Assembly (NCBI GenBank): GCA_032158295.1
Contig: CM063249.1
Span: 528,501 to 592,500, forward strand
DNA length: 64,000 nucleotides
Source of the DNA: Pycnopodia helianthoides
Lineage: Eukaryota > Echinodermata > Asteroidea > Forcipulatida > Asteriidae
Reading direction: 5' to 3'
The translations under genes were made by a program, and so were the position numbers. Under the pieces are notes generated by a model, which saw only the letters and a program-made list of their open reading frames with translations, was not told the origin of the DNA and searched no databases. Shown here one piece after another: positions 45,300 through 55,759 of the stretch (position 1 is the stretch's first letter; the number at the start of each line of letters is the position of its first letter).

Positions 45300-45905
45300 C
45301 TCCACCACTTGTCAATAATAATAACAATACGTTGTTCTTATTTAGCGCTTTATCACGCCCGACGGACGTCTCAAAGTGCTCATTATTACTATTTCTCCTG
45401 AAGACGAGCAAAGTGTCCTGTTCGAAACGTCGAGACCATGTTGCCTTAGAGTCAACACTTCTCCCAAAAGTGTTTCACACATTGTTGTGCCTGCAAGTTT
45501 GTTACTAAAGTTGTTTTTCTTATTATTATTTCAGTTTATCACAGCATGCAAAATAAATATCACATTTTCCTTTGTGCCGGAACGAGTGTTTGAATTGTGT
45601 AGACCCAATCACCAAGCACCTTGTGAGACTGTATAAGGTGATGAGGTGTAATATGTAGCCAACCATGCCAGAAACACCGGGGCAAACCCCTTCTCTTAGT
45701 TTTGACTAATTGGTTCTTTTACGTGCATTGTTTACACAGCACAAGAGACGATGCATAACGTCCCCATCCCATTAAATTTCCCAATGACGATGCAATATTA
45801 TGGCCAAGTGTCTGGCTTAAAACACACCAACATGGACCCGAACCCACACTCTGAGGACCCCAAAGCTCGAGTTCAGTGGACAGAAGTAAAACCCCGACAA
45901 ATGTT
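45300..45905 (-). mobile_element. SINE family 1 copy, minus strand, split by a second element
   Basis: The tail AGCGCTTTATCACGCCCGAC, then GGACGTCTCAAAGTGCTC, is at 45343-45380 and the rest of the SINE is at 45600-45905 (GTGAGACTGTATAAGG; GCCAGAAACACCGGGGCAAA; CCGAACCCACACTCTGAGG). Comparison with the uninterrupted 19440-19832 copy shows about 140-200 extra bases in between. They contain the GACGAGCAAAGTGTCCTGTT and CGAAACGTCGAGACC block of the fold-back family at 42668. Confidence 0.75.
45390..45535. mobile_element. Fold-back family member inserted in a SINE
   Basis: GACGAGCAAAGTGTCCTGTT and CGAAACGTCGAGACCATG match 42758-42795, and TTGTGCCTGCAAGTTTGTTA matches the right arm at 42820-42840. 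Its left arm is not clear, so the insertion boundaries are approximate. Confidence 0.55.
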
Positions 45906-46640
45906 ATAAAGAGAATGAAGTAGACACACTGGTATTGTAGTTACATTATTTGGTACCTCCGCTTCAAATACCAGATTCAGTCATCTGGGAAAGTTGTAAC
46001 AAAGCAACCCAATGTGAATTCACGACCCAATGAACACTCATTCCTGAAGTGATTGGAGTTCGAAATGCATTGTTGTGAGAAAACAAATGACCGACACATT
46101 CCAGCAATTATTCCCAAATGATTATCGGTTATTGGTTCTCTTGAAATGTTTGCCCAAAAGGAACCTACATTTTGTACCACTATGGGGGAAAAAATGCCGA
46201 CAATCAAGAACATTTTCTGTTGGTCTGACTAAAGAGAAAGAAACATGGAAGGAGTTCGAACCTCCCGGAACCTCGATAGTCTGAACTATTCGTACTGCTG
46301 GGTGTTGTGACTGATTTGTCCTGGAATTACAGGTACCGGTAAAACACCTTGTTTTGGATCATAGTGGACGATATCTTTGGCAAGACCAATCAAATGGTGT
46401 ATGGATTCATGTAAGATCGTCGAATGACGGGTGAGACGACCATGATGAATTCACTACATGGTAGAGGTCAAGAATAACCAGAGACTGGTAGGAAAGTTTG
46501 GGTAAGTTTACAACTAGTTTGCATCATCATATAATTAAATTATCTATCAAGTTCCCTTTGGGTGATTAGGAGAAGTGAATGTTATAGCTTTTGCTTGTAT
46601 TTCGTAAAGGTGTATTAAGGGATGCTGATTGTGGTTGAAG

Positions 46641-46877
46641 TTATCGTATAGGGGAGTTGTGAGTTACTCGTTTCACCATCAGTAATGAAGTTCCACCTGT
46701 CCAGAGCAGCTTGGTGCCGATTAAACAGATGCCGTTACTGGTCTTGGTCGATTCCGGGCAAACATGTTCTGGATGGGCTTGATTGCAAGTCCAGCATGTG
46801 AGTGTGGAGCTGCCCTCCAAACAGATGCCCACATCACCAGTGGCTGTATTTACCACAATTGCCCTGGCGAGTAGTCC
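46641..46877 (-). CDS. Tentative exon with Ly6/uPAR-like cysteine spacing
   Basis: On the minus strand an acceptor (CTAACTCTTTCAG) is followed in phase 0 by an open frame: GLLARAIVVNTATGDVGICL, then EGSSTLTCWTCNQAHPEHVC, PESTKTSNGICLIG. The stop is at 46641, or a weak donor (ACAG|GTGGAA) ends the exon at 46697. The pattern LxCxxCx8C resembles the start of three-finger (Ly6/uPAR) domains, which are usually secreted or GPI-anchored. Composition is less AT-rich than the flanks. No neighbouring exon, signal peptide or second half of the domain was found. It may be a lone exon, a pseudo-exon or coincidence. Confidence 0.25.
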   Translation of the reverse strand, partial: GLLARAIVVNTATGDVGICLEGSSTLTCWTCNQAHPEHVCPESTKTSNGICLIGTKLLWTGGTSLLMVKRVTHNSPIR

Positions 46878-46899
46878 CTGAAAGAGTTAGACAATCTGG

Positions 46900-48165
46900 C
46901 CAAACAATGGCTAACTGACACCAATTGCATCATCTAATCGTAGCTTAAATCTGAGACATACGCATATAAAGTAACGAAGTTCGTTTGTTTACTAGCCTTA
47001 ATGAAAGACCGGCCATTATGTACGGGTTTTCATTTCTGAAACTTTTTCTTTGAGTTTTGGTTTGTTTTCTTTTTTTGATGAAATTTGAATTTGTTTCTTT
47101 AGGTTTTCCTAAAATAGTGACGCTAAACTGTAGGCCCCCTATATTGTCTGTATTTATTTTATTGCTATGGTTCTCATTGTAATTACTATATAATAGCAAC
47201 ATTTATTGTGGAATTTTATGGATGTGGAATTGATTTAATATTGTTGGATGTTTTGGTTGTTGAATACATGAAGCTAGCTTCATAGCATCAGAAAAAAGAA
47301 GATAAATAGATAAACAAAGAAACAAAGAAACACTTGATGCTTAACACAAAATATCCTTTCTACTGTTGTTAGGAAGAAGGATGCCATGGTAGTGAACATT
47401 ATTCAGTCCCTAAAAACACACACACAACATGCAAAAAAGTGCTTCAAAATTCACAAATTTACAACCTAGCACACACAAAGAGTAGAAGACGAAAATAACA
47501 CCAAACTCGATTTTCTTCCACGCGAAAACCTCCCACGACATAACAGTAATCGAATGCACACTCCCAGTAAATAGGTCAATTAGAAGACAGACAATATATG
47601 CCTGGCACATTTACAAAGAGACAACAAAAGAAAATACCAATCAAAATCACCCACTCGGAATCAAATCCAGTCCCATGTCACCCTTCTGCCCGGTCTTCAC
47701 CACAGTAGTCGGATTGATTGAGAATAATAAAGTCTGTCTGTTTGCTCTCCGAGTTGCCTTTTCTCCTCTCATGTAAGTTTCAGATATTCAGAGGACTGGT
47801 CTGTTTTCCTTAAGGTGGGATTTGATGTAGGTTTGGCGGTGTACGTGGTCCTTAGTTATGCGCTCTTGACCGAATTGCATACAGTTGAGGCATGGAGGAC
47901 GGTATTTTCCTTTCTCCATGGTAGAGGTAACGTGTACTTAAATGCACTACGGGGCTGGGTTAAGAGATAATATGGATAGACTGTGTGTGTCTGGGCATAG
48001 TCATCGAATTTGGCAGTAGACAATACAGCAGAATGATTGGTTTCAGCTCCCATTATTTTGAAGTAATATTAATTGGTTGTTTTGCAGGGGGCGGTAACAG
48101 CAATATTTCCTGTTTGACAAGCTTTGTAAAGTATTGACTGATAAGTTTTTAACCCCGAGGTTCCT
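46900..48165. other. Intergenic stretch, nothing recognised
   Basis: AT-rich DNA with a few short open frames. No tRNA-like head, inverted element or coding-like exon was seen. A CA-rich patch lies near 47410-47430. Confidence 0.5.
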
Positions 48166-48169
48166 GGGC

Positions 48170-48895
48170 TTTATTTAGGTCTGGGGCATGAATTTGGTAC
48201 ACAGTTGAGGCTTATGGGTTTGTGCTACATTTAGGTTTAGGCTTGGGGCCATATTTAAGTTCGGGTTTATACAATTAGGTTTTGGGGCTAAATTATGTGC
48301 AGAGTTGGAGTGTACAACATTGTCTCGACCAAGATGGTTGCAGTAGCGGGGAGGGGGAAGACAGTGAAGAGAGAGAGAACAACATAAATTGAAAATTGTA
48401 TATGTAGTGAGAGTATAGGTGGTGACAGCTAGAAAGATTCTGTGATTTCGTGGAAATTGATGGCTCATAATGTAACTAGTATTTTTGCTTACTATCTTTA
48501 AACAACCTTTTATTTGATTAATTATATCATTTGATGATGCAAACTCCCTTAAAGCTTAATTAATGATACTGGAGTGTTGAATCGGCCTTTACAAGATTGG
48601 GTTTCTGATTGAATGTCATTGAAATAAATTGTCAATCTTAAAACGTAAATTTGCTTTTCACTCGCTCTGCGTTACAATTGCGGCTGAAAGATAACTGCCA
48701 CTCCAGTGCCAAGACAGGTTTAAATTTACATGTCAGTGTAGTGAAGCACGCCCGGACAGGGACACCAGCTTGAAAACATCACGCAGGGTTGAGTATAGCC
48801 TGCCTGATATGGAGTAGAGGGTGTCCCCCCCCCCCCAATGTTCCCATACTATAACACACTATTTTCCTCTTGCATAGAACTACCCCCCCCCCCAA
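48170..48895 (+). repeat. GCTACATTTAGG-type repeat with an adjoining dispersed unit
   Basis: GGTTTGTGCTACATTTAGGT and variants at 48175-48310 match the array at 24300-24955. At 48838-48890, TGTTCCCATACTATAACACA, then TTTTCCTCTTGCAT, matches 62365-62400. C runs are at 48828-48836 and 48884-48893. Confidence 0.7.
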
Positions 48896-48919
48896 AAAAA
48901 AAAAAAAAATAAATAAAAA

Positions 48920-48953
<34 letters not shown>

Positions 48954-49013
48954 AATTAAATAAATAAATAAATAATAAATAAATAATAATAATAATAATA
49001 AATAAACAAATAA

Positions 49014-49064
<51 letters not shown>

Positions 49065-49330
49065 AAAAATAAAATGAAATGAAAATGAAAAAAAATAAAA
49101 TAAATAAAAAATAAAAATAAAAATAAAAATGAAAATGAAAATGAAAATGAAATTGAAAATGAAAATGAAAATTAAAAATAAAGATAAAAATAAAAAAATA
49201 AAATAAAATAAAATAAAATAAAATAAAATAAATAAAACATAAATAAATAAAATAAAATAAAATAAAATAAAATAAAATAAAATAAATAAATAAAATAAAA
49301 TAAAAAATAAATAAATAAATAAATAAAACT
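48890..49330 (+). repeat. Large A-rich (TAAA/TAAAA/GAAAAT) array
   Basis: About 440 bp of AAAT, AAAAT and GAAAAT units. The main unit changes along the array, from TAAA to AAAATGA to TAAAA. It follows a C run and a run of 15 A. The hydrophobic frame on the minus strand is an artefact. It sits inside the dispersed unit described at 49330-49400. Confidence 0.95.
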
Positions 49331-49405
49331 AAAAATCCTCAAAAGAATTCCTGAGATTCCAAGCACACAATGAAGACACAATAGGAGGAGGGGGTTGGTA
49401 CCCTC
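49330..49405 (+). repeat. Right half of a dispersed unit split by an A-rich array
   Basis: AAAAGAATTCCTGAGATTCC, then AAGCACACAATG and ACACAATAGGAGGAGGG, matches 62435-62488 (AGAGAATTCCTGAGATTCCC, GGAACGCAATGGGG, ACACTAGGAGCAGGG). At 62365-62488 the two halves are adjacent, so here the A-rich array lies within the unit. Confidence 0.75.
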
Positions 49406-51180
49406 TGCCCCATATCGAGCGCCAATTGGGATTGAGCGCCCCATCAAACTTCTATACCCTTCTCCGTACATTTTTGTTCTCCTTTGACCAACTGCTGCAT
49501 TTTACATTCATCAGAAGCTTCGACCCCGTGTTTACGGATTAACCTCCACTCGTTCATGATAATTATTGTCTTAATTAAGGATGCTCAAAACCTGCACGCC
49601 ACAACACACAGAAATGGTCCCCCTCTCGTATACACCGGCCGCGGGGAGTGAATACGAGACGACGTGACCAAGTATTGAAGTAATCCACGAGGACGATGGT
49701 AGTGATGTTAATCATCATGTCAGGAATTGTGTTGACATAGGCCGATCGCCATCACATCTTCCTTCTTCTTCGGTCACTTGGTTCCGTGAGGTGAATTTAA
49801 TCAAATCTTAGAAGACAAGACATCGTCGCTTCAACTGACCTAAGGAACGAACCCTAATCTAATAATGTTGTTGTTGTGTATCGGTGTTTACGGTCATGTT
49901 GTTGTGTATATAAACATATATACTATTTTGGTTATCCGCCATCGGTAGTGTTGGCAAGGCACTCTGGAAGAGGACGAAACGTCAAGTGGAATGTCATGAG
50001 AGTTCTTCCTTCAGGCTAGGGTGGTCAGCTCAAAATTGACCCGAGTTCATGCAAAAAGATCTTTGCTTAACAACCTCAGTCCCATTTCCTCCTCCTACAG
50101 GAGTCACAAGTTATGTAGGTATGTTAGTGTTTTTCTTAGTTGCAATGCCCAGAGCGAGTTAGACCATTCCACATATCTAAGAGGGGTGGGGGTGGGTCAT
50201 TTTCAAGGCTTGTGGTTTTTACGGGTTGGGGAAAACCCACAACCATACCCAGCCTACAAAATCTCCTAGCATCAAGGTCAACATAGCCCACATACATTCA
50301 ACCCTCTGATAAATGGGACAGTTTCAGCCATCTGTTTATTGTATTAGGCGGTACTGATGATCTCCGGCGGGCACCCGAGCAGCTCAGTAGTTTCCAGCAG
50401 CCACCCCCTCCCCACACCTCCCCTGCCCACCCCACACCATCAATTCAAGAGTTACTGTAAATAGTTGTGTAATTTTCGGTAGACGGCACTCGGTATATTT
50501 AAGAGTCTACTTGTTGTCAATGCATCGATTGACATGACATGATTTGTTGGCATAAAGATGATCAGTTGCCGGCAAGAGAGTATTGGTGGCAAACGAGGTC
50601 CCCATTATTCCTTCCTCCCTGCCCATTTTCATCCACAATGAAATGGGAGTATCTAAAGTTCTCATATAAATTGCAGTTCCATCCGATGTGATCCTCAAAC
50701 ACAAAGGGGGAATTGTAACCTTAGATGGGGATATTAATGGACACACAACGTTACGAGGAGTCAATGAATGTGTTGATGAATTGCTACATTCAAGCCAGTG
50801 TCACTGTGACGACCACGTGAGAAGAGGGTATTAAATCCGATAGAAATATATCAATCAACTGAAATCATTAATATGAAAGCGTGGCTGCCCCTGCCAAAAG
50901 GCAGTGTGGCAAATCTTTGTCATTTGAGAAAAAATACATAACATGGCTTACAATAAGATGATAATTAAGTCTTCTCGTGGGTGCTCTACCTGTAAAGAAA
51001 CTCATCCCTTCGGAGGAAATTAAATTGGTTTTCATGATTTCGGGCAGCAGAACCGTCTTTGTCAACCTTTTGATTCCGTATGGTTGAACACACATCTACC
51101 TGTTGCAGCACCATGTATGCATTCCTATTCAATTAGTTTCATCCCTTATACATGATTGTGTCACCTGTTGTTTGCGTGGC
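49405..51180. other. Intergenic stretch, no gene recognised
   Basis: Mixed composition. The region contains a Pro-rich C tract near 50400-50435 and no supported exon. Open frames at 50021-50269 and 50507-50764 have no recognisable family or splice context. Confidence 0.5.
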
Positions 51181-51185
51181 CCCTC

Positions 51186-51330
51186 AAAGGTAGGGTCTCA
51201 GATCGATAACTATTCCAAAAATTAATGGCCATAAAAACTTACTTGATGAGAAGCACTGCAGCTGTTTCTAGTTGTATACTATCAATTTGAGAAAGGATTC
51301 CCTTCGAAGTAATATCGTTGGGATAATTCG
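51186..51330 (+). repeat. Dispersed repeat fragment shared with 59283-59365
   Basis: TAGGGTCTCAGATCGATAAC, ATTAATGGCCATAAAAACTT and GAGAAGCACTGCAGCTGTT here match TAGGGTCATAGATTGGTAAA, ATTAATGACCAGACGAACTT and AAGAAGCACTGCAGCTGTTG at 59283. The layout also resembles the interior of the MITE at 477-862 (AACTTACTTG next to a GAGTAATGG-like block), so these may be distant relatives. Confidence 0.6.
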
Positions 51331-51727
51331 TCTCAACACGGAACACGCTTTTTTTCTTCAAACAAGATTATTTTGAAACAATGTCCGCTGCAATTTTCGC
51401 CTGATCGAAGAACAGCTTGCCCTGGACGGCTGCAGCTGCGTCGTTAATGGCAGTTTTTCGTTTGAGAATATAAAATGTGAAAAATTCACCAATTTCATGG
51501 GAACACATCCGATCGCAAAATTGGTGAGTGGATTTGAAAAGGTCGGGGAGTTACAAATATCCCCTCCTACTCTCCACAGACTGTAGTCTTCTGACAATGA
51601 GAGGGGAAAAAAGGAGTAAATTAAATCAAGTGTTATTGTCGGTCACTACAGGTTATTGCCGTGTATTATCACATCAAATGTTTGTACAAATTGTCGGCAG
51701 GAAATGTATACAGTTTCTAGGTAGGTT

Positions 51728-52107
51728 TTTGTATGCATTATTCAGTTTGCGGTAACACCATGTGTATATATCTACTTTGCTGTGTAGATTTGCTCTTGGA
51801 GAAAATTGTCTTGCTATTTACTCTACTGCCGCTAACGCGAATTCCGAAATCTACTCCGCGGCAGTAGAATAAATAGCAAGCACAAGTTCCTAAGAACAAT
51901 CTTTACACAAAGTAATATATACATACGGTTTACAACAAACTGAATATACACCTCACTATGCAATGCCTCAATCTACACAGCAATAGTAGATATATACACA
52001 CGGTGTTACAACAAACTGAATATACACCTCACCATGCAATGCCTCAAATCTACACAGCAAAGTAGATATATACACACGGTGCTACCGCAAACTGAATACA
52101 TATTTAT
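51728..52107. mobile_element. Fold-back element with ~75-bp tandem units in one arm
   Basis: The core CTTGCTATTTACTCTACTGC / GCAGTAGAATAAATAGCAAG (51810-51880) is a near-perfect inverted repeat around a 26-bp spacer. The left outer arm (TTCAGTTTGCGGTAACACCA, TGTGTATATATCTACTTTGC, TGTGTAGATTTG) is found inverted three times on the right, where ACGGT starts near 51925, 52000 and 52076, a period of 75-76 bp. It encodes no protein. The internal tandem array in one arm is a known trait of fold-back elements. Confidence 0.8.
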
Positions 52108-52544
52108 ACAGATTCTGTTACAGAAGTAAGAAAAGAGTTGCTGATAACTTTGTCAACATTAGTATTCATAGGTTCTTTTAATATCATAAGATGTAGTTGT
52201 GACTTGTACTAATTCGTAGTTGATCAATATAATTCAAATGTATTACTTATAGTTGTGACTTCGTTTCTTGTCTCAATGTTCCTTTAACACTTCCGGACTT
52301 GACCGACACCTGCTCGAAATAATCACGCTTAGATTGTCCAGTTAATAATGTGGCAAGATTTTCGTTTTTTTCCATCGCTCTGAACAACCATTGGAGAAAG
52401 AGCGAGATTTTAAGAAATTATTGTATATCTTTCCTTAATTCTGACCGTTTTAATTGGAGCAAGAACATCGTGAAGTCTTTGGAAAAAAAACGTCACGCCT
52501 AGTAGCACATAACCTTTAAATAAAACCCTCAAATGAGGCATATT

Positions 52545-52745
52545 TTAATATTTCATTGTCTTAACCACATCGGTCAGCTCATATGCCATAAGAATGTAAG
52601 CTGTACCATTACATGCCGTTCTAGAGGAGGTGTCAATCAACATGGGACAGTGGTTCGGTTAGAAACGGCAGGACAAAACTCTGCCAGCATCTTTCGTGTA
52701 AAAAAAAAATGGTTTGTCAAATGTCAATGGTAGATGGACCAAATT
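52545..52745 (+). mobile_element. Dispersed ~200-bp element, second copy
   Basis: This is the inverse of 22210-22420. It runs from TTTCATTGTCTTAACCACAT through GGTCAGCTCATATGCC and GCAGGACAAAACTCTGCCAG to CAATGGTAGATGGACC. The open frame at 52533-52733 is in this element and not supported. Confidence 0.7.
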
Positions 52746-53700
52746 ATTAAACAAATTCTCAAAAGTTAATTAAATAAGCAAACGATTAAGCTTAAATTTA
52801 CCCAGGCAATACCCGGCAGGCAAATAACACACTTCGATAAAGAAATCATAGAACAATGCAAAACAAACCCTTTTAACCTACGGAAAAAAATTCATGCCGG
52901 GGGACGTTTGTCCCAGTTAGGTGCCGCGTTTGAAGTTGTTAAGTTCTGGATAATTCCCTTTACAACAATTAAGAACAACAGTTTTGTGACATAATTTGAT
53001 AGAATATCGGTATAAATAATACGAATTATTAAAAAAGAGTTCACACCAAACCGTTTAATTTACAAACTGCTTGTCACTTAAGGCAAGTTTTACAGGCAAC
53101 TTGGAAGTAACCAACAGCAGTGCATGACAGGACCACTTTGGTAACACAGGGGTAATTTTGTTAACAATGTCTTACGATCCCAAAGAAAAATTATGTGTGA
53201 AGGAGCAAAATGTAAATGCCCTTTCGTCACGGAGATTCCCTCAAACTGGTTGCCTGTCAATTTCCTGATGTGACATGGGCCTTATAAGGGCCACATCACA
53301 AGAGGCAATTTACAGGAAATCTCAACATTTAAGAAGACAAAATTTACATGTCAATTTTCACACATTTTTTCTTGAGGAATGTCAGGCATCGTTAGGTGAA
53401 TAAATCTCTAAATCTAATCCTGTCCTTTCATGTTTCCAGCATTACCAATAATGACACCTTTATGGTCCAGTAATACACCCTTTCACTGACCGTCCTTTTG
53501 TCCTCACTGCTTTACTCTGATTGGGTCTTAACCACCCAACTATTTGTAAACTAAAACTTTGATTGGCTAAAAAAAGAATCTTTTTTTCTGGATACCCTCC
53601 CATTATTCTTTGCTTCCATTTTTTGCTACAAATGGATATGTTTTTGTTTGTGCTTGTTTATGCCTCTGACGAAGGTACGGTTTGGAAAGAAAGCTAAGGC
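52745..53700. other. Intergenic stretch, nothing recognised
   Basis: AT-rich DNA. Short inverted pieces GCCTGTCAATTTCCTGATGT and ACATCACAAGAGGCAATTT (about 53251-53316) hint at an old palindromic element, but boundaries are not visible. Confidence 0.45.
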
Positions 53701-53706
53701 CATCTC

Positions 53707-54768
53707 TACTATAGGTTTTCCCGGTCAATTTCCAAAAGTTTTCGTTCATTTTCATTTTCAAGAATTCGATTTAACTCGATTTTTACGCACCAGGGCATAG
53801 TAGGGTTTCTTTGTTTTTATCATTCGTTTTCGTTAAGGATCATTCTATTTCTTTTTGGTGCATTCAAATCTCAAATGTTTGCATTATTGCATGACATTTT
53901 TCGAGTCTTTTCACATTTATAGCATTCAAATTTAAGAGCGGTGGAGCGCACAAGACATGTGACGGTGTTTTCCTTTCTTATTCGTTTATGGGCAGTCATT
54001 TTCATGAAGTGATAATTCAAATTTAAATGATCTGTAATTTCATCTAAGGTCCTTTTTCATTATATGCTGGCTGCAAACTTTGAAAGTAACAAAGTAATTA
54101 AGCTGGATCACAAAGCATAAAAACTTAACAGGATTAATGATTTGTTTTGTTCATTTAATCATTGTTTCAAAACTTTCAACAAAAAAGATACAAGAGTCTG
54201 ACGTTCAGATCTTTCTCAAAGGCTACTGTAATGTCAGTTTAAACTTAATTTCTTCATAATTCTATAAGATATGCTCTTGCTGCGGATATGTTTATTCTTT
54301 CTTTTTGTTACTCGTACGGGCCGCCATCTTATTGGTCTGAAAACTTGTACAGAAATATATCTGAGAAAGCAAGGTGTTCATCCACGGATTGAAAATGGCA
54401 GTTTTAGTTAACTTTGAGATGCTCAGGCTTTTATAGGAATGAAGACAATAAGACATGCATTTAATGTAAGAAAATGCTTGAAAAATTTGAAAAATGTTTG
54501 CCCAATGATGAAAATGAATGCACGACTAACCCTTGCAACTGCTTCAGACGAAATTGAATGAACATTGCAACATTTTTAACTTGAATGCACCTCTTATGAA
54601 GACGAGTGAAGCTAAGAGATGGTAGAATGCTCGGATAATGAAATTGAATGATTATTTTAAATTTTTGAATTACTATCTGCGTGTTATTTCAACTTCGATC
54701 TAAATTAAATGAACCTGGCGTTAAATTGATTGGAAATTTTGTTAAATTGGCCGGGAAAACCTATACTA
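53707..54768. mobile_element. Non-autonomous DNA element (~1.06 kb) with TATAGGTTTTCCCGG ends
   Basis: TATAGGTTTTCCCGG at 53710-53724 is inverted exactly at 54751-54765, and the match extends on both sides (CAATTT with one change). Subterminal repeats are inverted too: TTCATTTTCA and GTGCATTCAAA on the left, TGAAAATGAATGC and TTGAATGCAC on the right. There is no open frame longer than chance across about 1 kb. Multiple short inverted subterminal motifs are the layout in which a transposase binds repeated sites. The superfamily is not identified and no target duplication is obvious. Confidence 0.75.
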
Positions 54769-55494
54769 ATTTTTATTTATAAAGATATATCGATTTAATG
54801 TATCAATTATTTGAACCGCTCTTTGCAATTAATATTACCTTTTTTCCCAAAACCGAAGCATATGTGTCTGACTCTTGTACACCACGACAATAACAATTGT
54901 CATTACAATAATGTTAAAATGATTGACCGGGTGAAGTTAACGTCCCCCAAAACGTACATTGTGCTTACCCTTTTTCATCATTACTACACAATATTAAAAT
55001 GTAGTGACTCTCTGAGGAACTCAAGTTACTACCGTACAAATAGCTACCAGAACATTTTGTACACCTTTTTTTCATTGCTCAGACGTTCCCGTCTGCACGC
55101 AAGCCAGTTATAATTTAATCAATGGATAGAGTTGCTCTCCCATTTTTCGATTACAAAATTGATCTGCAGTAATAAACCGAGCCAGTGTTTACGGTGTACA
55201 ATCAAAACAGACCACCACAAAAGATTTACTACCGAATCAAGAGCTGCTCTTTGTTGTCCTAATTCTCTTAATCCAATAATCATAACGAAAAGGAAGACTT
55301 GGGTTTGATGGGAGATTTGTTGTTTTGTAGTAGGGGGGGGGTTATCGAAGTTAATTGGATTGTATCGTCTGTCAAGCCTTGTCCCGATCTACCCACTTCA
55401 GTTAATTCTTACGCTCTAACTGAAAAGGGGAACAAATTTAATATATATTTTAAAGATAAACTGCAGTGACTTCTGCCTCTGGTATGCTTTATAT

Positions 55495-55700
55495 TTCTCT
55501 GAATCAAGGTAAAGTAAATCAAGGTAAAGTAAATCAATCGGTACCGGTTATTAACAGAGAAATGATTCAAGGTAAGGTGTAATTAGTAAAACAGCAAATG
55601 AATCAAGGTAATGTGTTATCAATATTACAGCAAAACGAAGGTGATATACAGATTTGGTAATAACGGCAATTTGAATCAGGGTTATGTACAATATTAGTAC
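55495..55700 (+). repeat. Degenerate ATCAAGGTAAxGT repeat
   Basis: AATCAAGGTAAAGTAAATCA and variants (GATTCAAGGTAAGGTGTAAT, GAATCAAGGTAATGTGTTAT, GAATCAGGGTTATGTACAAT) recur every 13 to about 55 bp. This looks like an old tandem array with decaying spacing. Confidence 0.65.
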
Positions 55701-55759
55701 TAACGGCAAATTGCGGTTTGTTTTATCCTTACTCACGTTGAAACAATATAAGGTACTCA

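Noticed and set aside
49172..49471. Hydrophobic Phe/Tyr-rich minus-strand frame resembling membrane segments
   Set aside because: It is the translation of an A-rich TAAA array.
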